64,000 bases of DNA from Marimonas lutisalis (GCF_005434965.1 NZ_SKCI01000001.1:1634955-1698954); one strand, 5' to 3'. Numbered from the stretch's first letter, positions 16,399-26,457 are shown. The notes: generated by a model from the letters alone, not told the origin. Translations and numbers: made by a program.

Positions 16399-17808
16399 AT
16401 GGCCGGGCGATTTTTCAGGAAAGAAAAAGCGATACCCATCGAAAAAGAGCAGGACCACGAGCTTTTAACTCTTGATGGTAAGCTTGAAAAACCGCTGGAC
16501 ATTAACGAGGAGCGACGACCGCCGGAAAGCCATGATGCTCCTGATTTCGTCAATGAACGGGTCACGTTACACCGCTACCTGATCGATAAGATCAATCTGT
16601 CTATTTTGGATACCATGGAGGAGGACGAAATCCTCGATGAGTTGCGTCCACTCGTTCGAGCTTATTCAAAGGACCACAACTTCCCACTCAGTTCTAGTGA
16701 ACTGGAGAGCTTGGTCAAAGACATTGGCGACGAGATGTTAGGGCTTGGCCCGATTGAGCCGCTACTGGATGACGATACGGTATCCGACATTCTGATCGTT
16801 GGACCGAGGACAGTTTACGTGGAGCGATTTGGTAAACTGGAAAACACGAAAGTCCGTTTCAAGGACGAAGACCACTTGATGCGGATCATCAACAAGATCG
16901 TTGCCTCAGTTGGACGGCGTGTCGACGAGAGTTCACCGCTAGTCGACGCGCGCCTTGCCGATGGGTCGCGCGTGAATGTTGCTATTCGGCCGGTAGCAGT
17001 GGATGGACCACAAGTATCGATCCGAAAATTCGCCAAACGCCCGTATTCACTGGATAAACTTGTCCAAAACAATACCTTGGCGCATGGTATGGCCCAACTT
17101 CTTTCAGCAGCGGTTGAGGGTAAGATTTCGATTGTTGTTTCAGGAGGCACAGGCTCAGGTAAAACAACGCTGCTAAACGCACTCTCGTCCTTTATTCCTC
17201 ATGACGAACGCATGGTTACAATCGAAGACGCTGCTGAACTTCAGTTACAGCAGCCACACGTCGTGAGACTGGAAACCCGGCCTCCCACAGTTGATGGGCG
17301 AAACGAAATCATGCAGCGGGATCTCGTAAAAAATGCGCTCAGGATGCGTCCAGACCGTATTATCGTCGGCGAGGTCCGGGGAGGAGAGGCTTTCGACATG
17401 CTTCAAGCAATGAACACGGGCCACGAAGGTTCAATGTCGACAATCCACGCAAACAGCCCACGCGACGCCATCTCACGTATGGAACAGATGGTCGGTATGG
17501 CAGGTATGCCTATGAGCCAGACTGCGATCCGCTCGCAGATCACTTCCGCGATCGATCTCATCATACAGCTCGACCGCTTGCGCGATGGCACTCGAAAAAT
17601 CACTTCGATCTCCGAGATCACAGGAATGGAAGGTGATGTTGTGCAACTTCAGGAAATCATGCGTTTCAAACGCACGGGGGTCGATGATACAGGCCGCGTT
17701 ACGGGCGAATTCCGCGCAACCGGTATTAGGCCGACTTTCCTCGACGACCTCGCGACGATGGGTTTGCCCGTACCACTCGAGTATTTTGATCCCTCCAAGG
17801 AACTTTGA
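16399..17808 (+). CDS. cpaF: Secretion/assembly ATPase CpaF/TadA
   Basis: The 469-residue hexameric ATPase starts at ATG 16399 with AAAGGA seven bases before. An N-terminal helical region is followed by the linker [20 protein letters not shown] (about 113-132). The catalytic core has Walker A GGTGSGKT at 249-256, the Asp box IEDAAELQL, Walker [20 protein letters not shown] and the His box [14 protein letters not shown]. It powers Flp pilin assembly, and possibly retraction, at the inner membrane with TadB and TadC. The length fits the family. Confidence 0.95.
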   Translation: MAGRFFRKEKAIPIEKEQDHELLTLDGKLEKPLDINEERRPPESHDAPDFVNERVTLHRYLIDKINLSILDTMEEDEILDELRPLVRAYSKDHNFPLSSSELESLVKDIGDEMLGLGPIEPLLDDDTVSDILIVGPRTVYVERFGKLENTKVRFKDEDHLMRIINKIVASVGRRVDESSPLVDARLADGSRVNVAIRPVAVDGPQVSIRKFAKRPYSLDKLVQNNTLAHGMAQLLSAAVEGKISIVVSGGTGSGKTTLLNALSSFIPHDERMVTIEDAAELQLQQPHVVRLETRPPTVDGRNEIMQRDLVKNALRMRPDRIIVGEVRGGEAFDMLQAMNTGHEGSMSTIHANSPRDAISRMEQMVGMAGMPMSQTAIRSQITSAIDLIIQLDRLRDGTRKITSISEITGMEGDVVQLQEIMRFKRTGVDDTGRVTGEFRATGIRPTFLDDLATMGLPVPLEYFDPSKEL

Positions 17809-17811
17809 AGA

Positions 17812-18774
17812 ATGTTCAGTTCGCCCATAATAATCTATGGCCTAGTATTTGCAGCAGTGCTGCTTCTCACTGACACGCTGCTAAGGCTCTTGTTTTCCTC
17901 AAGACGTAGTTCTGCAGAGGTTAAGAACCGGTTAGAGTCATTGAAAGTCGATAAGGGCGCCGACATCGCCTACACAGACTTACTATTGCGGAGAGGGATT
18001 TCTGGAGGAATCGGAGGTGAAAGCCTTGCACAAAGAATTCAGCGTTACTATGCGCAGACGGGACTCGAAATAAGCAAATCGCGGCGCGTTCTATACTTTC
18101 TTGCCCTTCTATTTCTTGGCTATGCCGTCGCTGAAATTGTTTTCAACTTAAACCTTATTTTTTCTACAATTTTTTCTATGATCTTCACTATCGTTGTATC
18201 TAGTTTGACCATATATATTCTTCGGTCGAAAAGAATAAAAAAATTCAATCAACAGCTGCCTCCTGGTATCGATATCATCGTACGCAGCCTAAATGCCGGA
18301 CACCCTCTAAATGCAGCCATTGCACTCCTAGCGCGGGAAATGCCAGATCCGATCGGATCTGAGTTCGGCATCTTGAACGACCAAATGACTTTTGGATCGG
18401 ATCTTGATCAAGCAATGCAAAATATGATTGAACGCGTCGGTGCGCCGGAGTTAAATCTTCTCGCTGTAACGGTTAGCGTGCAACGCAACACCGGAGGCAA
18501 TTTGTCCGAAATCTTGGAAAACTTGGCACAGATGATGCGAGATCGGTTGATGATCAAAGCCAAGATCCGTGCCATATCCGCAGAAGGTCGCTTTACTTCC
18601 TGGCTAATGATGCTGTTCCCCTTCTTTCTTTTCGCGATGATCTACTCACTTGTACCGACCTATTTCGATGAGGTTTGGGAAAGCGGTTATGGCGAGGTGC
18701 TTGTAATCGGCTGTCTCGTTTTCATGGCCTTCGGCATGATTGTCATTCGGCGTTTGGTAAATTTCGACTTCTGA
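17812..18774 (+). CDS. tadB: Tad inner-membrane platform protein TadB
   Basis: The 320-residue protein starts at ATG 17812, three bases after cpaF, with AAGGAA upstream. Membrane segments are visible near residues 3-25, 85-140 (two), 265-285 and 295-315. Between them lies a type II secretion F-type domain (FNQQLPPGIDIIVRSLNAGH, then VSVQRNTGGNLSEILENLAQ). It pairs with TadC to form the platform driven by CpaF. Confidence 0.92.
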   Translation: MFSSPIIIYGLVFAAVLLLTDTLLRLLFSSRRSSAEVKNRLESLKVDKGADIAYTDLLLRRGISGGIGGESLAQRIQRYYAQTGLEISKSRRVLYFLALLFLGYAVAEIVFNLNLIFSTIFSMIFTIVVSSLTIYILRSKRIKKFNQQLPPGIDIIVRSLNAGHPLNAAIALLAREMPDPIGSEFGILNDQMTFGSDLDQAMQNMIERVGAPELNLLAVTVSVQRNTGGNLSEILENLAQMMRDRLMIKAKIRAISAEGRFTSWLMMLFPFFLFAMIYSLVPTYFDEVWESGYGEVLVIGCLVFMAFGMIVIRRLVNFDF

Positions 18775-18801
18775 CGGGTCCAAGAAAGGCTACAATACCT
18801 C

Positions 18802-19722
18802 ATGAACGAACAGCTTATCCTGATAGCGGTTTTTGTGGCAGTTTTAATTTTTGTGTTCACGGTATTCTCGGCATTTCTCAGCCGCCGTGACGTGCAGCGT
18901 AATATCAGCGCAGCACGGGGAAGAAAAAAGAACGAAGACGAAATCGATAGTATTTTAGGCACTGGAAATGAACAGCTTCGTTACTACCTCGACGTAGTAA
19001 AAAATGAAAGCCCAGACAGTCTTCGCATGCGACTCGTTCAGGCAGGATTCTTTTCCAAATCCGCTATCCGGATATTCAACCTGATCCGATTGACAGCGGT
19101 AGCGGCTGTTTTCTTCCTCGTGCAACTAATCTTACCCAACTTGGCCAAGGACGCATCTACCACCGCTGTTTATGCTTTTGCGGGTATCGCTGGAGGCCTA
19201 ACGTTTATTGTGTGCTCTATCGTCCTGGAGCGTATTGGCCTTAAGCGAATGCGCGAATACAAGAAACTTTTTCCAGACTTTATGGATCTACTTCTTGTGT
19301 GTACCGACGCGGGCCTTAGCATTAATGCCGCATTGGATAGAGTTACTCGGGAATTCTTACAAACAGTTCCAGATTTCGGAATTCAACTTTCCATTGTAAA
19401 CTTAGAACTTCGGGCAGGACGCCCACTAGACGAAGCTCTCAGCAATTTTTCAGAGAGGGTCCGCGTGGAAGAAGCGAGGACACTAGCAGTATTGTTTCGC
19501 CAGTCTCAAGAACTTGGTTCCGATGTGAGCCGCACGCTACGAAGTTTTGCTCGTGAGATGCGACAAATGCGGATCATTCGTGCGGAAGAAAAAGCGAATG
19601 CCCTTCCAATCAAGATGCTTTTCCCAATGGCTTTTTTCATGTTCCCGGTCAGCCTGATTATCGTACTAGTACCGATCATGATGACGATCATCAAAATATT
19701 CTTGCAAATGTCGCCAGGATAG
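18802..19722 (+). CDS. tadC: Tad inner-membrane platform protein TadC
   Basis: The 306-residue protein starts at ATG 18802. It has an N-terminal membrane helix, two central helices (about 90-140) and a C-terminal helix (LFPMAFFMFPVSLIIVLVPI). The F-type domain between shows LFPDFMDLLLVCTDAGLSIN and RQSQELGSDVSRTLRSFA. It is the last gene of the operon that begins with cpaB. No clear terminator follows. Confidence 0.92.
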   Translation: MNEQLILIAVFVAVLIFVFTVFSAFLSRRDVQRNISAARGRKKNEDEIDSILGTGNEQLRYYLDVVKNESPDSLRMRLVQAGFFSKSAIRIFNLIRLTAVAAVFFLVQLILPNLAKDASTTAVYAFAGIAGGLTFIVCSIVLERIGLKRMREYKKLFPDFMDLLLVCTDAGLSINAALDRVTREFLQTVPDFGIQLSIVNLELRAGRPLDEALSNFSERVRVEEARTLAVLFRQSQELGSDVSRTLRSFAREMRQMRIIRAEEKANALPIKMLFPMAFFMFPVSLIIVLVPIMMTIIKIFLQMSPG

Positions 19723-19920
19723 CGCGAAACCTATTCTTCAGAAAGAACGAACGAGCGTATTGTCTCAATCCAATTAGAAACACAACTTAATATTGTGGTT
19801 GCACTCCGAGTAGCGGCGTCGCCAATTAGCAGCCCAAGCGGGAACTAGGTGGGTAGAAACACACTTTTCCCCGAGTTTTTCTTAACCACCTTTCAACAAG
19901 AAAACATGTTCTTCGACACA

Positions 19921-21165
19921 TCATGGACCAAACTCTTGTTTCACCAGGCGCGCCTGAAACATCGAATCGTTTACATAATCGACTGGTCGAAAATTTGTTA
20001 GCGTTTGCACTTGAACATAACAGTCTCCATGACAGTAAATTGGTACATTCCAAGAGAAAATATACACAAAAGTGATCCAACTCGGCACATTCAACATAAC
20101 AACTTTTGTGACATACGACCGTGAAAGGACGTAAAGGTACAAAACAGAGGATGAAAGCACAACCCATCTCCCCCAATCAGTTGCAATGAAGTATATTGGA
20201 GTAAAAAAAACAAACAGAGCGACCCCAACGAGAAGAAATTCCCTTCTCCTATTGAAAAGTGCCACTGGAAACAATGCCAAAACAAAACACAAGAGATATG
20301 CAATTAAAAAGTTCTCTAAGTTATATGTGTATCTTTGCGTGTAGGCACTGGTTGGTTGCGCAATAGAAAGCACGGCTCCTTGGCAGTACTCACTGCTAAA
20401 TCCCATTTCGATGATTCTACGGCAGATTTGGAACGTGTCTGAAAAGCTTGCCGAAAATCCTAAACCTAGAAAAATCCCTATGGCGGCAGAAATTGTCATC
20501 GGAATAGTATATATCAGTACTTCCGCAAATTTTAGTCGCCCAACCCACCAAAAGCTAGCAACTACGAACACCACTACTGGAAGAGAAAGTGCTACTATTT
20601 CATGAGATAAAGCTCCAACGGTGTATATGGTAGTAGCGATTATCCAACTCAGGATCATTGGAAGTTTGAGACTTCCCCTCGCGCAGATCAATGCTACAAC
20701 GGCAATTACGGCTATTTCTTTTCGAAAATACCCGCCTTGGAAAACAGACCAAAAGGGAAAAGCGAGAAACGCTGGCGAGCAAAACAGCATCAGCCACGGC
20801 CACGAGCGTTCACGACACACAAACAAAAGAAAACAGCAAACAACGAGCAATAGATAAAGCGAAAATAGAAAAGAAGGAAAGATAAGCCTTGCACTAAACC
20901 CAAATCTATCGAGACTACTAAATAGTTCTCCTGCGAATCCTCGCCTAACAATACCCGCTTCATAATTAATTAGCCAGTCACCCAACGGCCAATGAATTGA
21001 AACCTCCGTGCCAAAAACAGCGACAAAAATCGAAACAACAAGCAAAACACAGCAGAAAACAAATGCAGTAATTGCAACGCCAAAGGACGCTCGAACTTCG
21101 AGGAGCTCAGGAGCCTTCTGCCCATCATCAAAATAGCGACCGAATTTCACTGTTTCATGTTTCAT
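19921..21165 (-). CDS. Polytopic membrane protein, possible GT-C-type envelope enzyme
   Basis: The 414-residue protein starts at ATG 21165. I count about ten hydrophobic segments, the first near residues 30-50. A conserved-looking loop follows: WPLGDWLINYEAGIVRRGFAGE. I have the impression that such 'NYExGxxRRGxxGE' loops occur in unassigned membrane proteins of polysaccharide loci, but I cannot name a family. It is AT-rich compared with the tad genes and convergent with tadC. A neighbouring HAD-UbiA gene on the same strand, which should make a polyprenyl-phosphate sugar, makes a lipid-linked-sugar glycosyltransferase role plausible but unproven. Confidence 0.65.
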   Translation of the reverse strand: MKHETVKFGRYFDDGQKAPELLEVRASFGVAITAFVFCCVLLVVSIFVAVFGTEVSIHWPLGDWLINYEAGIVRRGFAGELFSSLDRFGFSARLIFPSFLFSLYLLLVVCCFLLFVCRERSWPWLMLFCSPAFLAFPFWSVFQGGYFRKEIAVIAVVALICARGSLKLPMILSWIIATTIYTVGALSHEIVALSLPVVVFVVASFWWVGRLKFAEVLIYTIPMTISAAIGIFLGLGFSASFSDTFQICRRIIEMGFSSEYCQGAVLSIAQPTSAYTQRYTYNLENFLIAYLLCFVLALFPVALFNRRREFLLVGVALFVFFTPIYFIATDWGRWVVLSSSVLYLYVLSRSYVTKVVMLNVPSWITFVYIFSWNVPIYCHGDCYVQVQTLTNFRPVDYVNDSMFQARLVKQEFGP

Positions 21166-21383
21166 CAGTCTATCATACGTCCTTTAGTCTAGGCATTCCA
21201 ACATTTGCACCTTGGCTCAAAGAAAACTGACCAGGGAGAAGAATACTCGCGAATCTGTTAAGAAAATATGCTATTACCACCCGCAAACATTTTCTTTCTC
21301 GACGTAAAGTTATCATGTCATGTTTAGGTCGGTTAGTTTTCTGCAGTCATATTCTGGTCAAACACTATGTAGTCACTCCACTT

Positions 21384-22832
21384 TCAAACACCTAGAAGCA
21401 GGAATACGGCAAACAAAGCTCCACAAAAATAACTGACGCGATCCCGAACAGCGAAGATTAACGGGTCCTCATGCATTTGCCCTCTTTGAGCTAGAAACAC
21501 CAAACGACAAAGCCAGTACAAAAGAACTGCACAAAGGCCCCAGAATACCTCGGGATTTTTATACAAAACGAGGATTTCGGGAGAATTAATATAGAGCGCT
21601 AGAACTAGAACTGATATGAAACCAGAACTTAGTGCCATTTGTGCAACGAGCGCGAGATCTGGTGCAAAATAACCTCTACCGGCCACCTCATGTCTTCCGT
21701 GCTCTCCTACGCTTACCAATTCAGCTTGACGCTTGACAGAAGCAAGCGACAAGAAAAAGAACATTGAGAATGCCATCAACCAAACAGAAATTTCGATGCC
21801 CGTGGCGGCTGAGCCCGCAACAATTCTAAGGGAATACAGCACCGAAAGCGCACCAATATCAATTATAATGTAGCGCTTGAGAACGAGTGAATATGTACAT
21901 GTCAAAACAAAATATGCTGTGGCTATAACTGCGAAATCCCTACCAAGAAAAAAGGAAAGAACTGCCCCTAGGAAAAGCAGCAGCATTGCCACGACACTTC
22001 CATGTAGCAAATTCGCATCTCCAGCAGCGAAAGGGCGTTGCATTTTCTTCGGATGCATACGATCGGATCGCAAGTCTAAAAGATCATTGATAAGGTAAAC
22101 CGAAAATGCTATCAGACTAAATGCAAAAAAAGCAATTACCGCGCGCCCCATTGCAGGCGCCTGCCACATTTGCGAAGTCAGTAAAGGGACAAAAATTAGT
22201 ATGTTCTTGAGAGCATGATGCGGCCGAACTGCGCGTATGATGTCCGCCACGCTTGCTCTTCGAGTTTTTAATAACCGAGTTGGTGTACCTGTCTTCTTAG
22301 CCCTTTCCTTCAAACGGGTATCAGCACCGACAACGAAAGCTTCTGCAGCCTCGTTCCAAACAGGGATATCGGCGTTGCTATCACCCACATAGATAAAGTT
22401 TTTTGCACCAAACCTTTCTACCAGGAATTCGGCCTTAATCCGGCCCTTTAAGTTTCGCTGTTCAGTACTTCCATGGACCTCATCAAAAAGGCCTGTTTCT
22501 TCGGAAATCCGTTTTGCTATCTGCTCATCTGCAGCAGTCACCAGAGCCGTTTTGCCCCCATTTTCACGATGCTTTCTTATTAAATCCAGAACTGCTTTTT
22601 CAAATGGAAGAGAGGCAAAGTCGATTTGGCTGTGCCTTGCCAAAATTGCTTTCGCTATTTGTTTTCCCCGGACCGCTGCAATCGCACCACAAATAGCTTT
22701 AAACGGGTGCGTGCTTAAACAAGACCAAAACGTTTCCACCAGCATGTCAGTACGAATAAGTGTTCCATCCAGGTCGACCACCAACACAGGCAGAACACCA
22801 GAACTCCTTGCTCGAAAAGATATCTGCGACAC
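21384..22832 (-). CDS. HAD phosphatase-UbiA prenyltransferase fusion (polyprenyl-phosphate phosphoribosyltransferase type)
   Basis: The 482-residue protein starts at GTG 22832. Residues about 15-190 are a HAD hydrolase: motif I VVDLDGTLIRTD, motif II VTAAD, motif IV VGDSNADIPVWNEA. Residues about 205-482 are a UbiA-type membrane domain with INDLLDLRSDRMHPKKMQRP (NDxxDxxxD plus HPxKxxRP). That motif is typical of decaprenyl-phosphate phosphoribosyltransferases. The fusion could transfer phosphoribose from PRPP to a polyprenyl phosphate and then remove the 5-phosphate, two consecutive steps to polyprenyl-phosphoryl ribose. Family level is secure; the lipid and sugar are inferred. It is about 220 bases downstream of nothing recognisable and upstream of the membrane protein at 19921. 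Confidence 0.82.
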   Translation of the reverse strand: MSQISFRARSSGVLPVLVVDLDGTLIRTDMLVETFWSCLSTHPFKAICGAIAAVRGKQIAKAILARHSQIDFASLPFEKAVLDLIRKHRENGGKTALVTAADEQIAKRISEETGLFDEVHGSTEQRNLKGRIKAEFLVERFGAKNFIYVGDSNADIPVWNEAAEAFVVGADTRLKERAKKTGTPTRLLKTRRASVADIIRAVRPHHALKNILIFVPLLTSQMWQAPAMGRAVIAFFAFSLIAFSVYLINDLLDLRSDRMHPKKMQRPFAAGDANLLHGSVVAMLLLFLGAVLSFFLGRDFAVIATAYFVLTCTYSLVLKRYIIIDIGALSVLYSLRIVAGSAATGIEISVWLMAFSMFFFLSLASVKRQAELVSVGEHGRHEVAGRGYFAPDLALVAQMALSSGFISVLVLALYINSPEILVLYKNPEVFWGLCAVLLYWLCRLVFLAQRGQMHEDPLIFAVRDRVSYFCGALFAVFLLLGV

Positions 22833-23710
22833 TTGAAAAATTCCCGTTAACGCTTTAGCGTGTTATCAGCATACAGATACAGCAATTTGGCATAATAATG
22901 GCCAAAGTTTTTTCTTTCTGGGCTCAAAATTGATACGGTGTCTTCTAGACGACACAGTTCTTAAGTCAACAGCCTGTAACGTATTGTTTTGGCGATTCAT
23001 GCAAACGCTCCTCCCCGCTTTTAGGGTGATCTTCCGTCACCTTAGTTAAGTAAAAGGAGAGACGAAGTAGCGACGAAGCGTCTTGACCTAGAAGAAGTAA
23101 ATACGGAGCTTTGGCCAATTGAAGTGCGTGTTGGACGTCCGGTATTGCACTGGCACGGAGTACGACGCGCCACTGTCAAACAATCGCTCAAGTCTGTCGG
23201 CGCAAGCACTGGGTCACACCGAACTCGGTTCAACGTGGGATGCAGAATCTCGAAAGCCTTAACGCCCGATTTCACTACGAGCGGTTAAAACCGGGCCCTC
23301 CGTGCGACTGTGCTTGATCCTAAAAATCTATTGCTTTCGGTGAAAAACTACAAAGCAATACGACCACATAGCGCTCCAGGACATCGCCGGCCTGCCCCAG
23401 ATCCGTGCGATGCATCACGCAGTTTGGCTGATCACACAAACTCTTCATCTTTCCCCTTGCCTGATCTGCTTGCCTGGCAAGATGCCTTAACGTAGCCGAT
23501 GCAAAATCCGGGTCGTTTCGTTAATCAAGTCAGAGAGTCCTTGCTTGTATTGCGAGCAGATAAGGCTTTAGACTATAGGCTAGAGTGGATGAGAGTCGGC
23601 TCTTCAAGTGCCAAAGCACTTTATTACACTCCCACTTCATATCACAATAAACTGCGGCTTGGAAGATACGTAAATTGCACATCGACACTAAATTATTGAA
23701 GAACGCGTCT
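22833..23710. other. Gene-poor, AT-rich divergent region with a possible IS remnant
   Basis: About 880 bases between the divergent HAD-UbiA and OpgB-like genes. Apart from the short transposase-like fragment near 23340 (listed separately), I see no gene. Frames at 23042-23275 (minus) and 23499-23699 (plus) lack start signals and known motifs. The promoters of both flanking genes should be here. Confidence 0.5.
23340..23450 (+). pseudogene. Probable IS3-family transposase C-terminal remnant
   Basis: The plus frame encodes VKNYKAIRPHSAPGHRRPAP followed by DPCDAS. This resembles the conserved end of IS3-family ORFB proteins (pattern YNxxRPHSxLGxRxPA). Nothing upstream in the same frame continues the integrase core, so only a scar would remain. 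The match is about 20 residues and could be fortuitous. Confidence 0.4.
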
Positions 23711-25297
23711 GTGAGAACCCTTCCTATTCTTTTTGCAGCTGCATTTTTTTATTTTGCCTCTCCGGCATTAATGCTTCCATCAACTTCGCGTGCGGCTCTA
23801 GTTGCTCTAATTTTCATTCATTGTTTGATAATGTTTTTGACGTCACTGAAAGGGCTAACTGAGAATAACGTTAAGCCATTTGGGCCAGTCGCATTACTGG
23901 GTCTCGGTCTTCTCCTGACACTTCCATTCGGATTTATGCAAACATCTTTCGGAACGAAGGACTTTGGGTCTCTTTTGCTCACACTAAAGGAAAACCAAGT
24001 AGAGCGTCTTGTAGCTGTTGGTATAGAAGGCTTTTTGCCGCAATTAGTTTCTTATGTTCTTGCTTGTGCCTTTCTTTTGGTTTGCGCTTGGATGCTGTCT
24101 CGATATTTCTTGCTTGGGAGGAGCACGGTTTACGCGTTCTCAACATTTTTGCTATTTTTTAATCCCGTGACCCATCACATATTTCGCGTTATTTATCCAA
24201 ACCCGGCGCATGAAAAAATTGATGTGAATAATGTCGTGAGAAATTTTGAAATTATTAACTACCCAAAACGCAAAAGAAACCTAGTAGTTTTGTATTTGGA
24301 GAGTCTTGAACGCACCTATCGATATTTACCTGAAACCAAAAGCGAATTCGTGCCCTTTTCTTCCCTTGAAGATCGGGGCCTCTCCTTTCGAAACATACTA
24401 CAGGCAAAGAGTGCTTTCTCGACTATTGGGGGTTTGGTTGCCTCGCAATGCGGTGTACCCCTTCTTCCGAGAGGCGCTTTCAATCCTCAAAAAAGGCAAA
24501 TAAGTGCGAGTGACCAACACAATAAAACTGTCTTTATGCAAGGTGTGGATTGCCTAGGCGACATTCTAGCTGAAGATGGCTATACTCTCAGTTACATAAA
24601 CGGCTCAGATTTATCAGTTTTTTCCAAGGGCGATTTTTTTCGTAGTCACGGTTATCAGCGTGTCAAAGGACTAAAGTCCTGGCCTGATTGGGAAAACGAG
24701 CCCCGCCTAAATGTGTGGGGAATGGACGACGATCTTTTGTTTGAACGGGTCACAAGCGAACTACGCGACCTTGCGTCAGAAAATTCTCCTTTTGTACTTT
24801 CTGCGCTGACTATCGCAACACATGGCCCAGACGCTTATCCTGACAAGTCTTGTCCAGTGGTCGGGACATCCTCAAGCCAATTACCTAGGGCAATTTCCTG
24901 TACAGCGCATCATGTCGAAAGCCTTATCAATGAGGTTGTTCGCCTAGGTATTGCAGAAGATACATTGATTGTTTTGCTGTCTGACCATTTGGCTTTTCGC
25001 AATACGCTTGAGAATTCTTTGCAAGACAGGCGAGATAGGCGAAGAAATTTCGCTGTCGTATTGGGCTTATCGAATGAGACCAATTCACGGCCTGGTACAA
25101 TGTTTGATGTATTTCCGACACTTCTCGAGCTTCTTGGCTATCAGCTGAAGGACGGACGGGCAGGGCTTGGACAATCACTCGTAAATGAAAATCCAACCTT
25201 CGTCGAACGTGAGAGCCTAGACACTCTCAATGCGGCAATAAAGTACAATTCGGAACTACAAAAGGCGCTTTGGGAAATCGGAACAACCAGCGACTAA
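23711..25297 (+). CDS. OpgB/MdoB-like phosphoglycerol transferase (sulfatase fold)
   Basis: The start is uncertain: GTG 23711 gives MRTLPILFAAAFFYF, while TTG 23675 or 23696 would add a few residues. Four or so membrane helices occupy the first 165 residues. The alkaline-phosphatase-like domain follows, with metal motif NLVVLYLESLERTY, nucleophile region STIGGLVASQCGVPL (threonine), SHGYQRVKGL and LIVLLSDHLAFRN. These align by eye with E. coli OpgB, which moves phosphoglycerol from phosphatidylglycerol to periplasmic glucans. LTA-synthase-type enzymes are relatives. The neighbours suggest decoration of an envelope glycan. The family call is strong, the acceptor unknown. Confidence 0.78.
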   Translation: MRTLPILFAAAFFYFASPALMLPSTSRAALVALIFIHCLIMFLTSLKGLTENNVKPFGPVALLGLGLLLTLPFGFMQTSFGTKDFGSLLLTLKENQVERLVAVGIEGFLPQLVSYVLACAFLLVCAWMLSRYFLLGRSTVYAFSTFLLFFNPVTHHIFRVIYPNPAHEKIDVNNVVRNFEIINYPKRKRNLVVLYLESLERTYRYLPETKSEFVPFSSLEDRGLSFRNILQAKSAFSTIGGLVASQCGVPLLPRGAFNPQKRQISASDQHNKTVFMQGVDCLGDILAEDGYTLSYINGSDLSVFSKGDFFRSHGYQRVKGLKSWPDWENEPRLNVWGMDDDLLFERVTSELRDLASENSPFVLSALTIATHGPDAYPDKSCPVVGTSSSQLPRAISCTAHHVESLINEVVRLGIAEDTLIVLLSDHLAFRNTLENSLQDRRDRRRNFAVVLGLSNETNSRPGTMFDVFPTLLELLGYQLKDGRAGLGQSLVNENPTFVERESLDTLNAAIKYNSELQKALWEIGTTSD

Positions 25298-25344
25298 TAT
25301 CCCACTTCTCGTTGTGTGCTTAGTTCATGAGTAAGTGCTACCAG

Positions 25345-26428
25345 AGTGTGTGTTTCGAAAGTGAACGCTATTTGGCCGGGACAGTGGCGCTGTCCCTTAA
25401 GCCTTGCGGAAACCACGCCACTTGGTCAGCACTGCGTCATTCGCGACCGTTCAAAAGAAGCTGCTAACTTGTAGTTGGTTTTCTAATGAACTTCCGCGTA
25501 GGAAAAGGGCGCTGTTGCCGCTGTATTTGGGCTACGTGACTACAAGCTCAGCACACGCAGATCAAATGGGGCTAGGTGTTGATACGAACGATTGTCACAT
25601 TATTTCTTGTCGTTGCAGTCGTGCTTAGGACCTACAGGGTTTGGAGCATTTATACGGGAAAAAAATGGCAGTTGCCCGAGATCATGGGCATGGGTGTTGG
25701 TTCGATACTAGGAGGCTTCGGGAGGGTACTTTGCAGAGCCTGGGGGGTGCTGACGGGTTGTCAGTTACCGTCGTGCTCACATTGTTTGCGCCAGCAAACT
25801 TAGGTCTGTTTCCGAATGCGAATCTCGCGGATCGGCTCAACCCGCGACATTGCCCGCCAGACACGTATCTCAACCTACTGGAGATTCGTGAAAGTTTCTT
25901 TGGGCTTGCATCGTTTCGTAGCCAATCTGAATTTGCGTGTTTCTTATTCGACGACAGGGGCCATGCATTCCCGGATCAGTCCGTCGGTTAAGCAGAGAAG
26001 GCGGAACCAGCGGCTATCTGACAGTGCCTCCGACACGCAATTCAGACTCCATCTCTGTTTCGGCCCTTGCGAGATCGCGATGGGTAGTCTGGAGCCGATC
26101 GCGTGCTTGCCACCGCTTCGTTTGCGACCCGGTAGAGCTTCTTCTGGTTCACGACCCAGCCTTCCCGCTTGAGCAGGATGCGCAGGCGGCGATATCGGAA
26201 CCGGCGCCGGGCAGCCGACATTTCGAGCAGCCGTCCGGCGCAGTTCCTTGTCCTCTGGCCGGGTCGACTTGCGCCGGTAACCTCAAAGTGCGGACACTTC
26301 ATGCAGCCGTTCGCCAGGCGGATAATGTCGTGACTGATCTTGAAGTGTTTCGAAGTCGAGCGGTTGGTGATCTGGAAGACCTAGGAAAGCCCACTGGCTA
26401 ACTTCAGCCATATTAATCTCACAAGACC
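25345..26428 (-). mobile_element. Degenerate IS6-family element with foreign sequence inside
   Basis: Both ends of an IS6-type element can be traced in the same orientation as the better copies at 27723, 38857 and 41229. On the left, 25378-25440 encodes on the minus strand ANDAVLTKWRGFRKA and a stop, matching NRTAVLAEWRDLCAV of the copy at 27777. On the right, 26300-26400 encodes ITNRSTSKHFKISHDIIRLA, matching the transposase N-terminus, and TCACAAGACC at about 26428 matches the terminal repeat. The middle is replaced by other sequence, including an IS3-type fragment. The left boundary is approximate. Confidence 0.6.
26042..26302 (-). pseudogene. IS3-family transposase (ORFB) fragment
   Basis: The minus frame encodes EMSAARRRFRYRRLRILLKR followed by EGWVVNQKKLYR. 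This is the classic N-terminal HTH_21-like segment of IS3-family ORFB (RRRFGYRRLxxLLxREGxxVNxKxxxRLY). The frame then drifts away from the family after LYR and stops, so the gene is broken. It is fused in frame with the decayed IS6 N-terminus to its right. Confidence 0.65.
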
Positions 26429-26457
26429 TCCGTCAGTTTCACTGGAGCCGAGAGACG

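Noticed and set aside
23042-23275. Minus-strand 77-codon frame in the gap before the OpgB-like gene
   Set aside because: No family resemblance, no ribosome-binding site and an arginine/serine/threonine-rich random-looking composition.
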